Source: a virus. From it: DNA of 35,827 nt. The stretch is from IMG/VR virus record IMGVR_UViG_3300044614_001383, positions 1 to 35,827 of that record. The stretch is one strand, 5' to 3'. A model generated the notes under the pieces. It was given only the letters and a program-made list of their open reading frames with translations, was not told the DNA's origin and made no database searches. Position numbers and translations under genes: made by a program. Each line of letters starts with the position of its first letter. Position 1 is the first letter of the stretch. Below are positions 1-7,811 of this stretch, one piece after another.

Positions 1-2
1 CG

Positions 3-137
3 GCCTCTGGCGCTGACCCCATCGACCTGCGCGAGCTCGTCGTCGAGGCCGAGCTGCTCGTCAACGTGATGAAGATGAACTCGGCTACCGTCTACGGTGC
101 CGGCGCGTCTGGCGACCTCTGGCGCGGAACGCCGTGA
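3..137 (+). CDS. C-terminal fragment of an unidentified phage protein
   Basis: This is the last 44 codons of a gene that starts before the window. The reading frame is open from position 3 to a TGA at 135-137 and has the strong G/C third-position bias of the neighbouring genes. The peptide is partly helical (residues around DLRELVVEAELLVN) and ends in a tryptophan-containing tail, DLWRGTP. Its stop overlaps the GTG start of the next gene as GTGA, so the two are probably translationally coupled. By position it belongs to the tail module. I do not recognise the family. It is not in frame with the gene cut by the other end of the window. Confidence 0.6.
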   Translation, partial: ASGADPIDLRELVVEAELLVNVMKMNSATVYGAGASGDLWRGTP

Positions 138-913
138 GTTCTTTCTCGACGTCGGCGTTTTCGACGTCGGCGTTTTCAACTTCGGCATTTGACATACAGG
201 CCGGGGCGGTCACCGTCTCGGTCACGGGCGTCGAGGCTGTCTCTGCGGTCGGGTCGGTGGTCATCGTCGGCGAGGCGCTGGCCGTCGTTTCCGGCGTGGC
301 GGCGACCGGAGAGGTCGGGACGGTAGATGTCCAGCTCGGCGGCGCGGTCGATGTGCCCGTCGCCGGGGTGTCGGCCACGGCCCAAGCCGGCGATGTCACG
401 GTCATCACCAACGCCGTGCTCGCCGTCACCGGGGTGGTCGGCACGACCGCGCTTGGCGACGAGACGGTCGCCATCGGCTTCGATGTCGCCGTCACGGGCG
501 TTGCCGGGACGAGCGCGCTCGGCTCGGAGACGGTGCTCACCGGCACGCAGTTGGTGCCGGCTGGGGTGCAGGCGTCTGGCGCGGTGGGCGACGTGTTCGT
601 GGTCACGGTGGCGGTGCTGCCGGTCACGGGCGTGTCTGGCACGGCGCAGCTCGGGACGGCGGTGGCTGCCATCGGGTTCGATGTTGCGGTCACGGGCGTG
701 TCGGCCTCCGGTGCGATCGGGACGGTGGACTACTACTCGGATGTCACCATCCTGCCCGTGGGGCTGGCGGCGACGGGGGCCATAGGCAGGGCCAATGTTT
801 GGGGTAGAATAGATGGCGGTCCGGCTACGGCATGGACCGCTGCCAGCACGCCCTCTGCCCCGGCCTGGAATCCAGTTTCGGACACTCCCACGACGTGGGA
901 TCAAGCGGCTTGA
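134..913 (+). CDS. Repeat-rich tail/virion structural protein
   Basis: A 259-residue protein starting at GTG 134, coupled to the previous gene by a GTGA overlap. The N-terminus has three tandem FSTSA units, also visible as a tandem DNA repeat near 145-185. Residues from about 20 to 225 are degenerate repeats of roughly 30 residues built on a V-T-G-V, alanine/glycine, G-x-V pattern, which suggests a chain of small beta-rich modules. The C-terminal 35 residues are rich in Trp and Pro (AW, TW spacing), as in many phage virion proteins. It lies directly before the tail fibre, so a tail or appendage role is inferred. No enzymatic motif is seen. A TAGAAT-like sequence at 805-810 is probably only coding sequence. 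Confidence 0.7.
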   Translation: MSSFSTSAFSTSAFSTSAFDIQAGAVTVSVTGVEAVSAVGSVVIVGEALAVVSGVAATGEVGTVDVQLGGAVDVPVAGVSATAQAGDVTVITNAVLAVTGVVGTTALGDETVAIGFDVAVTGVAGTSALGSETVLTGTQLVPAGVQASGAVGDVFVVTVAVLPVTGVSGTAQLGTAVAAIGFDVAVTGVSASGAIGTVDYYSDVTILPVGLAATGAIGRANVWGRIDGGPATAWTAASTPSAPAWNPVSDTPTTWDQAA

Positions 914-923
914 GGTGTGATGC

Positions 924-2210
924 ATGGCTGACACGAACACGACCAATCTGTCCCTGACCAAGCCCGAGGTCGGCGCATCTGCCGACTCCTGGGGCGGGAA
1001 GTGGAACACGAACGCCGATGTGATTGACGGCGTATTCGCCGCTGCCGGAAACGGCACCTCGGTTGGACTCAACGTCGGCAGCGGCAAGACGCTGGCGGTG
1101 GGCGGCACGCTCACGATGTCGGCGCTCACGGCCTCGACGGCCTTGGCGCTGAACGCGAGCAAGCAGGCGGTGTCGGTCACGAACACCGGCACCGGGAACA
1201 ATGTGCTCTCGGCGTCTCCGACGCTGACGGGCACGATCGACGCCGCGGCGCAGACCCTCTCCGGCAACCTCACGCTCAACGGCGGCACCGCCAACGGCGT
1301 GTTGTACTTGGACGGCAGCAAGGTGGCGACGAGTGGGAGTGTATTTACATTTGACGGCACTAATGCCCGAATTGGCGGCTCTGGTTCTGGTGCAAGGCTT
1401 ACTGTCCGAGGGACAGGTACAACCGCCTCTACATTTTCGTTTGAGGCTGCCACCTCTGGCGGCGCTACTCGCTTTTTAATTGCCGACGATGGCTTAACTC
1501 GTTTTTATGGTACTAGCAACGCAGAAACTATGCGGTTGGACAACGCAGGCAACCTCGGCATCGGGACGAGTTCGCCGTTGCAGCGGCTCCATGTCAACGG
1601 CAGCACCCTCGTTCCGATTGCCAGTTCGTACTTCACTTTCGATGTGCGGTTTGGCATTGGCACGCCTGACAGCGACGGCTTGCAGATTTTCTCTGGCGAT
1701 TACACTCGGTTCGGAACGCGCACCTTGCTTGGAGTGTTCACCGAGCAGATGCGGCTCACTTCGACGGGCAACCTCGGCATCGGGACGAGTTCGCCGTCTA
1801 CAAAACTTGATTTGAAGCAATCCACAGACAACGCCTTTAGCGGCGTGCGAATCGAACGCTCGGCCACAGCGACTCAATATAGCGTTTTGAGTTCCGCGCT
1901 TGGAACGACCTACTTGGTCGGCGTTGATACGGCAAATGCCGGAAACAATGTTCTGTCTTTTGGCAATAGCGGAAACGGAACCACTTACAACGAGCGGATG
2001 CGTATTACCAGCACAGGCAACATCGTCGCAGGCGCATCTGCCGCCCTCGCCACCACCGCGACGGACGGCTTCTTGTATGTCCCGACCTGCGCGGGTACGC
2101 CGACCGGAACGCCGACCGCCATCACGGGCATGGCACCCATCGTGGTCAACACGACCAACAACAAACTGTATTTCTACAGCGGCGGCGCGTGGCGCGATGC
2201 CGGGCCGTAA
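924..2210 (+). CDS. Tail fibre / receptor-binding protein
   Basis: A 428-residue protein starting at ATG 924 with a GAGGTG ribosome site six bases upstream. The N-terminus ([18 protein letters not shown]) matches the conserved start of many phage fibre proteins that attach to the virion. The body is Gly/Ser/Thr/Asn-rich beta repeats. Two copies of the motif [10 protein letters not shown] occur at about residues 209-218 and 282-291, preceded by E-x-MRL; such units are common in fibres carrying collagen-like or beta-helical stalks. The C-terminus contains a YFYSGGAW patch, as in many fibre tips. No Peptidase S74 domain is present here. Codon use between about 1330 and 2030 is clearly more A/T-rich than the flanks, suggesting exchange of the receptor-binding segment. 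Confidence 0.8.
   Translation: MADTNTTNLSLTKPEVGASADSWGGKWNTNADVIDGVFAAAGNGTSVGLNVGSGKTLAVGGTLTMSALTASTALALNASKQAVSVTNTGTGNNVLSASPTLTGTIDAAAQTLSGNLTLNGGTANGVLYLDGSKVATSGSVFTFDGTNARIGGSGSGARLTVRGTGTTASTFSFEAATSGGATRFLIADDGLTRFYGTSNAETMRLDNAGNLGIGTSSPLQRLHVNGSTLVPIASSYFTFDVRFGIGTPDSDGLQIFSGDYTRFGTRTLLGVFTEQMRLTSTGNLGIGTSSPSTKLDLKQSTDNAFSGVRIERSATATQYSVLSSALGTTYLVGVDTANAGNNVLSFGNSGNGTTYNERMRITSTGNIVAGASAALATTATDGFLYVPTCAGTPTGTPTAITGMAPIVVNTTNNKLYFYSGGAWRDAGP
1548..1797 (+). repeat. 31-bp direct repeat inside the tail fibre gene
   Basis: An identical 31-base sequence occurs at 1548-1578 and 1767-1797. It encodes the [10 protein letters not shown] unit both times. Identity at the nucleotide level, including wobble positions, indicates recent duplication or recombination between the units rather than selection on protein alone. 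It could be a site for shuffling of the intervening receptor-binding segment. Confidence 0.85.
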
Positions 2211-2225
2211 CACACAGGAGCGCAC

Positions 2226-2375
2226 ATGGAAATCACCCTTGCCCTGACCCGCGACGAAGTGCAGGCCATCCTGCAAGTGCTTGGGCAGTTGCCCACCTCG
2301 TCGGGCGCGTGGCCGCTGATGGTGAAAATCAAGGAGCAGGCCGAGCCGCAGGTCGTGAAGGAGATCGAGCCGTGA
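2226..2375 (+). CDS. Small phage protein in the lysis cassette
   Basis: A 49-residue protein with ATG at 2226 and an AGGAG ribosome site a few bases upstream. It starts MEITLALTRDEVQAIL and continues with a short helical region and an acidic-basic C-terminus. Short proteins of this type, beginning with a beta strand followed by an amphipathic helix, are frequent next to phage tail or lysis genes. The stop overlaps the GTG start of the next gene (GTGA at 2372-2375). The function is unknown. High G/C third positions and the good ribosome site support it being real. Confidence 0.65.
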   Translation: MEITLALTRDEVQAILQVLGQLPTSSGAWPLMVKIKEQAEPQVVKEIEP

Positions 2376-2551
2376 CAATGCCGGTCGAGCGCGTGGGCGA
2401 CGTCGCCGCCGCCGGCAGCGTGACCGCCGCCAGCGTGTCGTGGATGACCCAGGCCAACGAGATTATCTCGCTGGTCGCCGGGCTCATCGCCATCGCGGCC
2501 GGTTGCTTTGCCATTGCGGTCCACCTCAAGAACCTGAAGAAGCTCGGCTGA
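2372..2551 (+). CDS. Holin-like single-span membrane protein
   Basis: A 59-residue protein starting at GTG 2372, chosen over ATG 2378 because the AAGGAG site at 2358-2363 is optimally spaced from the GTG. A hydrophobic segment of about 20 residues (IISLVAGLIAIAAGCFAIAV) lies in the second half, followed by a basic tail (HLKNLKKLG). One membrane span with a short polar N-terminus and a positively charged C-terminus fits a small holin or other lysis membrane protein. It directly precedes and overlaps the endolysin gene (TGATG at 2549-2553). A second candidate holin lies after the endolysin, so which one times lysis cannot be told from sequence. Confidence 0.65.
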   Translation: MTMPVERVGDVAAAGSVTAASVSWMTQANEIISLVAGLIAIAAGCFAIAVHLKNLKKLG

Positions 2552-3036
2552 TGGAGCCCCGCTGGCTCAAGAGCGCGCGCGCCTTCATCGACCTGCGGGA
2601 GATCCCCGGCAAGGCGACGGCGCCCGTCATCGCCCGCTGGCTGCGCCAGCTCAAGGCGTGGTGGAGCGACGACGAGACGCCCTGGTGCGGCACCTTCGTC
2701 GCGGCGGTGTTCGAGGGCGAGGGCATCCGGCGCCCGAAGCATTGGTACCGCGCCAAGGCGTGGCTCGACTTCGGGACGCCTATCCGCGAGCCCGCGCTCG
2801 GGGCGGTGGTCGTTTTCGAGCGCAAAGGCGGCGGCCACGTCGGCTTTGTCGTCGGAAACGACGAGCGCGGCCGGCTGATGGTCCTGGGCGGCAACCAGGG
2901 CGATTCGGTGAACATCGCGCCATTCGACCGCAGCCGGGTGCTCGGCTACCGGTGGCCGCTTGCAATAAAGCCGACGAGCAGCATCCTGCCGCTCGTCGCA
3001 TCTAACGGGGCGAAGGCCTCGGCTAACGAAGCATAG
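2551..3036 (+). CDS. CHAP-like (TIGR02594-type) endolysin
   Basis: A 161-residue protein, probably the peptidoglycan hydrolase of the lysis cassette. It resembles the TIGR02594 family of NlpC/P60- or CHAP-like cysteine amidases. The sequence shows TPWCGTF with a likely nucleophile Cys46, GGGHVGFV with His96, and LGGNQ with Asn115, which together form a plausible Cys-His-Asn triad. RAKAWLDFG at about residues 67-75 and the closing GYRWP are also family-like. The start at ATG 2551 overlaps the holin stop. There is no signal peptide, so export would need a holin. The last 20 residues are an alanine/serine-rich extension of no clear role. Confidence 0.8.
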   Translation: MEPRWLKSARAFIDLREIPGKATAPVIARWLRQLKAWWSDDETPWCGTFVAAVFEGEGIRRPKHWYRAKAWLDFGTPIREPALGAVVVFERKGGGHVGFVVGNDERGRLMVLGGNQGDSVNIAPFDRSRVLGYRWPLAIKPTSSILPLVASNGAKASANEA

Positions 3037-3045
3037 GAGACGAAC

Positions 3046-3222
3046 ATGAACGCAGAACAGATCGCCGGGATTGTCCGCGCCGTCGTGGCCGCGGTAGGCG
3101 GCTACCTTGTCGGCAAGGGCCTCGCCGACGCCGAGACCGTCGCGGCCGTGGGCGGCGCGCTCGCCACCCTCGCCGTCGCCGTCTGGTCGGTGCTGTCCAA
3201 GAAGAAGCCCGAGGCGGCGTGA
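3046..3222 (+). CDS. Second holin-like membrane protein
   Basis: A 58-residue protein with ATG at 3046 and a GGAG ribosome site seven bases upstream. It contains two hydrophobic stretches (AGIVRAVVAAVGGYLVG and VAAVGGALATLAVAVWSVL) joined by a short acidic turn, and ends in a lysine-rich tail (SKKKPEAA). This is the usual plan of small class II-type holins with two membrane spans. It lies between the endolysin and the spanin genes, and its stop overlaps the GTG of Rz (GTGA at 3219-3222). I favour this as the main holin because of its two spans, but the gene at 2372-2551 is an alternative. Confidence 0.7.
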   Translation: MNAEQIAGIVRAVVAAVGGYLVGKGLADAETVAAVGGALATLAVAVWSVLSKKKPEAA

Positions 3223-3659
3223 AGCTCTGGCTGGGGGCGGGACTGGCGATCGCGCTGGCCGCCCTCGGCTGGGTCGGCTACCGGACGGCGTACCAGAGCG
3301 GCTACGAGGCCGCCACGGCGGCCGTCAGGGCAGAGTGGTACGCAGAGAGGGCCAAGGCCGCAGAGGCCGCCACGGCGGCTCTCAGGGCGGAAACGGCCAA
3401 GCATCAGGAGGTGGAGCGTGGACTCACGGACAAGCTGGACGCTGCTGATCGCCGCGGGCGTGGCCTTGCTCGCCGGTTGCGCGACGCCCTTGCCGCCCCC
3501 GGCGTGCCCGGAGCGTGTCCCGATGCCGCCCCGCCTGATGACCCCGCCGGAGAGCCCGGCGACGCGGGAGGCATTGGAGCGGCTCTTGCCGACCACTTCG
3601 CCGCCTGTGAGCGCGACGCCGCCCGCTTCGTCGAGCTCCAAGCCTTGACCAAGGACTGA
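3219..3659 (+). CDS. Rz-like inner-membrane spanin (i-spanin)
   Basis: A 146-residue protein starting at GTG 3219. Residues 4-22 form an N-terminal membrane anchor (LWLGAGLAIALAALGWVGY). An alanine/glutamate/lysine-rich predicted coiled coil with repeated AAEAATAALRAE-like units follows to about residue 80. This is the classic arrangement of an i-spanin, which fuses inner and outer membranes in the last step of Gram-negative lysis. A second gene with a lipoprotein signal is embedded in the +1 frame of its second half, which strongly supports the call. The C-terminal half is Pro/Gly/Ala-rich, probably constrained by the overlapping gene. Confidence 0.75.
   Translation: MKLWLGAGLAIALAALGWVGYRTAYQSGYEAATAAVRAEWYAERAKAAEAATAALRAETAKHQEVERGLTDKLDAADRRGRGLARRLRDALAAPGVPGACPDAAPPDDPAGEPGDAGGIGAALADHFAACERDAARFVELQALTKD
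3418..3648 (+). CDS. Rz1-like outer-membrane lipoprotein spanin, embedded in Rz
   Basis: A 76-residue protein starting at GTG 3418, wholly inside the Rz gene in the +1 frame. The N-terminus has a lipoprotein signal: a hydrophobic stretch (TLLIAAGVALLAGC) with lipobox LAGC, so Cys21 would be lipidated. The mature part is short and very proline-rich (PLPPPACPERVPMPP and later PP pairs), as in known o-spanins. Known Rz1 proteins pair with Rz through the periplasm. Embedding of Rz1 in Rz is found in lambda-type cassettes. Length, signal and position all agree. Confidence 0.8.
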   Translation: MDSRTSWTLLIAAGVALLAGCATPLPPPACPERVPMPPRLMTPPESPATREALERLLPTTSPPVSATPPASSSSKP

Positions 3660-3660
3660 C

Positions 3661-5139
3661 ATGGCACTCATCCCCATCAGCCTGCCGCCGGGCGTCTACC
3701 GCTCCGGCACCGACTACCAGAGCAAGGGCCGCTGGCGTGACGCCTCGCTCGTTCGCTGGTACGAGGGCACCATGCGCCCCGTCGGCGGCTGGCGCAAGCG
3801 CGCGACCGGGCAGGTCACGGGCAAGACGCGCGGCCTCATCGCGTGGCGCACCAACGGCAACGCCCGCTGGATCGGCATCGGCACCCACAGCGGCCTCTAC
3901 GCCATGAACGAGGCCGGCACCATCACCGACATCACCCCGTCGGGCTTTACGCCCGGCAGCGGCGACGCGGTGCTGAATCTCGGCTATGGCGGCGGCCCCT
4001 ACGGCCTCTTCGCCTACGGCACGCCGCGCACCGACACCGGCACGCTCACCCCGGCGACCATGTGGACGCTCGACAACTGGGGCGAGTACCTGATCGGCTG
4101 CTCAAACAGCGACGGCAAGATCTACGAGTGGCAGCTCGACACCGCGAACGACGCCGCGGCGCTCGCCAACGCCCCCACCAACAACCGCGCCGTGATGGTC
4201 ACCGCCGAGCGGTTCGTGTTCGCGCTCGGCGCGGGCGGGAACGTGCGCAAGGTGGCGTGGTCCGACCAGGAGAACAACACGGTCTGGACCCCGGCGGTGA
4301 CGAACCAGGCGGGCGACTTCGAGCTCGAGAGCGTCGGCTCCATCGTCACCGGCAAGCGCCTGCGCGGCGTGTCGCTCATCTTCACCGACGTCGATGTCCA
4401 TACGGCGCAGTACCAAGGGCCTCCGTTCGTGTACGGCTTCGAGCGCATCGCCACCGGCTGCGGCGTGATGAGCGCGCAGGCCGTGGCGGCGGTCGAGTCG
4501 GTCGCCTACTGGTGGAGCCCGTCGGGCTTCTTCATGTACGACGGCTTCGTGCGCCCGGTCAAGTGCGACGTGCTCGATTACGTCGCCAAGAACCTCTCGC
4601 AGACGCAGCGATCCAAGGTCTACGCCGTCGCCAACAACCAGTTCGGAGAGATTTGGTGGTTCTATCCGAGCACCGCCAACAGCGAGTGCGACTCTTACGT
4701 GTCGTACAATTACCGCGAGGGGCATTGGTCCATCGGTAGCCTCGCGCGCACCGCCGGCACGGACCGCGGCGTCTTCACCTACCCCCTCATGGTGTCCCCG
4801 GACGGCTATATCTACGAGCAGGAGGTCGGCGTCACCTACGACGGCGCCGAGCCCTACGCCCGCAGCGGCCCTTTGGAATTCGGGAACGGCGAGCGGCTGA
4901 TGGTGGCTCGGCAGGTAATTGCCGATGAGTCCACACAGGGTTCAGTATCGCTGCAGTTCATCACCAAGTTCGCGCCGAACGGCTCGGAGACGACCAAGAG
5001 CTACACCATCGACTCCATCTACACCCCGGTGCGATTCACCGGGCGGCAGGTCGAGATGCAGATCACGGGCGCGTCTCCGGCCACGGACTGGCGCGTCGGG
5101 ACGATGCGGCTCGATGCCGTGGCGGGAGGTGAGCGATGA
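3661..5139 (+). CDS. Tail hub / packaged-DNA stabilisation-like protein
   Basis: A 492-residue protein with ATG 3661 and an AAGGA site overlapping the Rz end. It starts LPPGVYRSGTDYQSKGRWRD and LVRWYEGTMRPVGGWRKR, a signature I associate with large beta-rich podovirus tail proteins analogous to P22 gp10. Repeated short strands with aromatic and glycine residues (for example WIGIGTHSGLY, YWWSPSGFFMYDG, IWWFYPST) suggest a beta-propeller-like core at about residues 55-380, followed by a beta-sandwich C-terminus. There are no catalytic motifs. It is coupled to the next gene by ATGA at 5136-5139. The role in the tail machine is inferred; the exact position in the virion is unknown. Confidence 0.65.
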   Translation: MALIPISLPPGVYRSGTDYQSKGRWRDASLVRWYEGTMRPVGGWRKRATGQVTGKTRGLIAWRTNGNARWIGIGTHSGLYAMNEAGTITDITPSGFTPGSGDAVLNLGYGGGPYGLFAYGTPRTDTGTLTPATMWTLDNWGEYLIGCSNSDGKIYEWQLDTANDAAALANAPTNNRAVMVTAERFVFALGAGGNVRKVAWSDQENNTVWTPAVTNQAGDFELESVGSIVTGKRLRGVSLIFTDVDVHTAQYQGPPFVYGFERIATGCGVMSAQAVAAVESVAYWWSPSGFFMYDGFVRPVKCDVLDYVAKNLSQTQRSKVYAVANNQFGEIWWFYPSTANSECDSYVSYNYREGHWSIGSLARTAGTDRGVFTYPLMVSPDGYIYEQEVGVTYDGAEPYARSGPLEFGNGERLMVARQVIADESTQGSVSLQFITKFAPNGSETTKSYTIDSIYTPVRFTGRQVEMQITGASPATDWRVGTMRLDAVAGGER

Positions 5140-5507
5140 AGGAGATAGACGGCATCGAGCACATCGCGCCGTTCCGCGAGCTCATCGAGCGCGCGCTCGC
5201 CGAGGGCTATGGCCAGATGGGCTACCACGACGTGCTCGAGGGAATCGCGCGCGGCGAGTACCAGTTTTGGGCGTCGAAGGATTCGTGCGTGGTCTCGACC
5301 ATCGACGTCTTTCCTCGCATCAAGCAGCTCACCGTCATCATCGGCGCGGGCGACTTGCACGAAATCAACGAAGTGATACGCCCGACCATTGAGGAGTGGG
5401 CGCGGCACATCGGCTGCGACACGATGCTGATCATGGGACGCCCCGGCTGGCAGCGGGCGCTTGAGGGTTACAGACGCACCGCTGTGGTGCTTGAGAAAAA
5501 ACTATGA
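5136..5507 (+). CDS. Small GNAT-like phage protein
   Basis: A 123-residue protein starting at ATG 5136 with a GGAGGTG ribosome site. The order of elements (N-terminal helices, strands around YQFWASKDSCVVSTIDVFPRI and KQLTVIIGAG, a helix IRPTIEEWARHIGC, then the strand TMLIMGR and the final GYRRTAVVLEKKL) looks like an acetyltransferase-type (GNAT) fold. I do not see a clear acetyl-CoA binding loop, so catalytic activity is doubtful. In T7-like phages a small protein at a comparable site is an internal virion or assembly factor. It overlaps its neighbours on both sides by four bases, so it is probably made together with the tail and rod proteins. Confidence 0.55.
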   Translation: MKEIDGIEHIAPFRELIERALAEGYGQMGYHDVLEGIARGEYQFWASKDSCVVSTIDVFPRIKQLTVIIGAGDLHEINEVIRPTIEEWARHIGCDTMLIMGRPGWQRALEGYRRTAVVLEKKL

Positions 5508-7810
5508 GCAAGCTTTTTTCGTCCAAGAGGAAGGAAGTCTCCAAGACGGAGATCGACCCGAGGATCTACGACAGCGTGCTGCGGAACCTGCAGTTCGCCG
5601 AGGAGGTCTCGGCCATCCCGTACGAGCCGTACCGCGGGATGATGGTCGCGCCGTTCACGCGCGACTATATGGAGGGCGAGGCCGCGACGCGCCGCATCGC
5701 GCGCGAGGGCGGATTTGTCCCCGAGGTGGAGGCCGCCGCGCGCAGCGCGCAGGCGCTGATGGGCTTCCAGCCCGAGCGCATCAGCGCCGGCCAGATCGGG
5801 ACCCAGTTCGGCGCGCGCGACATCGGCGCGTCGCTCGCGGGTGGCCCGGAGCGGGTCGGGGCGGGCGCCATCGGGACCACCTTCGGCGCGGCGCCCATCG
5901 GCGCGGAGCGCGTCGGTGCGGCCCTTGGGCGAGGCCCCGCCACGGTCAGCGCGGAGCGCTTGGGGACGACCTTTGCGCCCGAGCGCATCGCCGCGCGCGA
6001 CATCGGCGCGTCACTTGCGGGAGGACCCTCGCGCATCTCTGCCGGCCGCGTCGGGGCGCAGTTCGCGCCCGAGCGTGTGGCCGCGGGACAGCTTGGTACC
6101 ACCTTCGCCGCGCGCGATGTAAGCGCACCGGGCGCGGCGCCGGTGGCGCAGGCCGCGTCGGTGCTGGGGCGTGACATCGGGGAGTACATGAACCCCTACG
6201 AGCGCCAGGTCATCGAGGCAGGCCTCGGCGATATCTCGCGCGCCGAGGAGCGGGCTCGCGGCGGGCGCGCCGCGCGCGCCACCGCCGCCCGTGCCTTCGG
6301 CGGCTCGCGCGCGGCCATCGAAGAGGGCATCGCCGCCGGCGAGGCCGCCCGCGAGCGTAACCGCTTCGTGGCAGAGCAGCGCGCGCAGGGCTTCCGCGAG
6401 GCGTCGGCGATGCGCGAGGCCGACGTCGGCCGGCAGCAGCAGGCGGCGCTTGCCAATCAGGCGGCGGCGCAGAGCGTCATGGAGATGGCGCAGCGCGGCG
6501 AGATCACGAACCAGCAGCGCGACCTCGAGCTCTCGCGGCTTGGCCTTACCGCCGGGCAGGCGAACATCGACGCACAGATGCGCGCCGCGCTCGCCAACCA
6601 GCAGGCGCAGCAGGAGGCGCAGCGCCTCGGCCTCACGGCCGAGCAGGCGAACGTACAGGCGGCGCTCGAGGCCGAGCGCGCCAATCAGGCCGCGGCGCAG
6701 CAGTACATGCAGATGGGGCTCTCCGCCGAGGAGGCGAACCAGCGCGCGCAGATGGACGCGGCGACGCGCAACCAAGCTGCCGCGCAGGAGGCGCAGCGTC
6801 TTGGGCTCACCGCCGGGCAGTTCAACGTCGAGCAGCAGATGCGCGCGGGGCTCGCCAACCAGCAGGCCGTGCAGGACTATATGCGGATGGGGCTCTCGGC
6901 AGAGCAGGCCAACCAACAGGCCGCACTCGACGCCGCCGGGCGCAACCAGCAGGCCGCGCTCGAGGCGCAGCGGATGGGCAGCTCCGCGCAGCAGTTCAAC
7001 GTGCAACAGCAGCAGGCGGCGGCACTCGCCAACCAGCAGGCCGTGCAGCAGTACATGCAGATGGGCCTGTCTGCCGAGCAGGCGAATCAGGCCGCCACGC
7101 TAGATGCGCAGCGGATGGGATCGACCGCGCAGCAGTTCAACGTGCAGGCGGCGATGGACGCCGCTCGCGCGAACCAGGCCGCCGGGATGCAGGGCGCGCA
7201 GTTCCAACTCGGCGCCGGGCGGCAACTCGCCGACCTCGGCCAGACGGCGCTGCAGAACCGCTACGGCGCTGGCGCGGCGATGATGGGCCTCGGCACGCAG
7301 CAGCAGCAGCTCTACCAGCAGTTCCTCAACGCGCAGCGCGAGGAGGACCTCCGCCGGCAGGAGTTCCCGCTGCGGCAGCTTGCGATCCGGCAGGGCGCGG
7401 TGTCGGCGTCGCCGTACAACGTGACCCAGACCGGGACCGTGACCGGGCGGCCGTCCTACTGGGACATGGCCTCAAGGGCCGCCGGCGCGTTTTTCCCGAC
7501 CGGCTCCGACGAGGGCATGAAGCGCAACATCGGCGGCATCAAGAACCCGCTCGACAAGGTGCGCCGCCTCAAGGGCATCGAGTTCGAGTGGGAGAACGGA
7601 TACGGCGAGAACGAGGGCGAGGATAAGGGCGGCGAGGAGGACATGGGCATGTCGGCCCAGTCCGTCGAGCGCGCCATGCCCGAGGCCGTCTCGCGGCGCG
7701 AGTCGGACAACATGCGCCAGTATGATCTGCCGCAGGTGGTCGGACTGCTCACCGAGGCCGTGAAAGAATTGGACAAGAAGGTCGGCGGCAAGCGCCGCGG
7801 GAGGGCGTGA
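5504..7810 (+). CDS. Repeat rod protein with C-terminal Peptidase S74 chaperone domain
   Basis: A 768-residue protein with three parts. Residues 91-208 contain short repeats of about ten residues (R-hydrophobic-x-A, IGTTF, DIGASLAGGP). Residues 345-560 contain seven 29-residue repeats marked by L/M-G-L/S-S/T-A, starting at 346, 375, 404, 433, 462, 491 and 520, then an 18-residue step; these Ala/Gln-rich units should form a long helical coiled coil. Residues 668-760 match the Peptidase S74 intramolecular chaperone: GSDEGMKRNI with Ser668 and Lys673 as the expected catalytic dyad, LKGIEFEW, and the closing helix LTEAVKELDKKV. S74 domains trimerise fibres and cut themselves off. The protein therefore is probably a trimeric rod, perhaps a needle or fibre, matured by release of the tail. 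ATG 5504 overlaps the previous stop. Confidence 0.75.
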   Translation: MSKLFSSKRKEVSKTEIDPRIYDSVLRNLQFAEEVSAIPYEPYRGMMVAPFTRDYMEGEAATRRIAREGGFVPEVEAAARSAQALMGFQPERISAGQIGTQFGARDIGASLAGGPERVGAGAIGTTFGAAPIGAERVGAALGRGPATVSAERLGTTFAPERIAARDIGASLAGGPSRISAGRVGAQFAPERVAAGQLGTTFAARDVSAPGAAPVAQAASVLGRDIGEYMNPYERQVIEAGLGDISRAEERARGGRAARATAARAFGGSRAAIEEGIAAGEAARERNRFVAEQRAQGFREASAMREADVGRQQQAALANQAAAQSVMEMAQRGEITNQQRDLELSRLGLTAGQANIDAQMRAALANQQAQQEAQRLGLTAEQANVQAALEAERANQAAAQQYMQMGLSAEEANQRAQMDAATRNQAAAQEAQRLGLTAGQFNVEQQMRAGLANQQAVQDYMRMGLSAEQANQQAALDAAGRNQQAALEAQRMGSSAQQFNVQQQQAAALANQQAVQQYMQMGLSAEQANQAATLDAQRMGSTAQQFNVQAAMDAARANQAAGMQGAQFQLGAGRQLADLGQTALQNRYGAGAAMMGLGTQQQQLYQQFLNAQREEDLRRQEFPLRQLAIRQGAVSASPYNVTQTGTVTGRPSYWDMASRAAGAFFPTGSDEGMKRNIGGIKNPLDKVRRLKGIEFEWENGYGENEGEDKGGEEDMGMSAQSVERAMPEAVSRRESDNMRQYDLPQVVGLLTEAVKELDKKVGGKRRGRA
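6536..7183 (+). repeat. Seven 87-bp degenerate tandem repeats encoding 29-residue helical units
   Basis: The coding sequence here has a strict 87-base period, seen as the recurring translated motif L/M-G-L/S-S/T-A-x-Q/E at 29-residue steps. The last step is 18 residues, eleven shorter, which is exactly one hendecad. The units 29 = 7+11+11 and 18 = 7+11 fit a mixed heptad-hendecad coiled coil. Copies differ by substitutions, so the array is not freshly expanded. Confidence 0.8.
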
Positions 7811-7811
7811 G

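Noticed and set aside
176-1453. Antisense open frame of 425 codons over the first structural genes
   Set aside because: It crosses two plus-strand genes and their boundary, has no ribosome site, and its sequence is Pro/Arg/His-rich shadow text.
924-2210. Diversity-generating retroelement acting on the tail fibre
   Set aside because: The repeats are simple direct copies of a fibre motif; no reverse transcriptase gene, template repeat with adenine-specific changes or accessory gene is found in the window.
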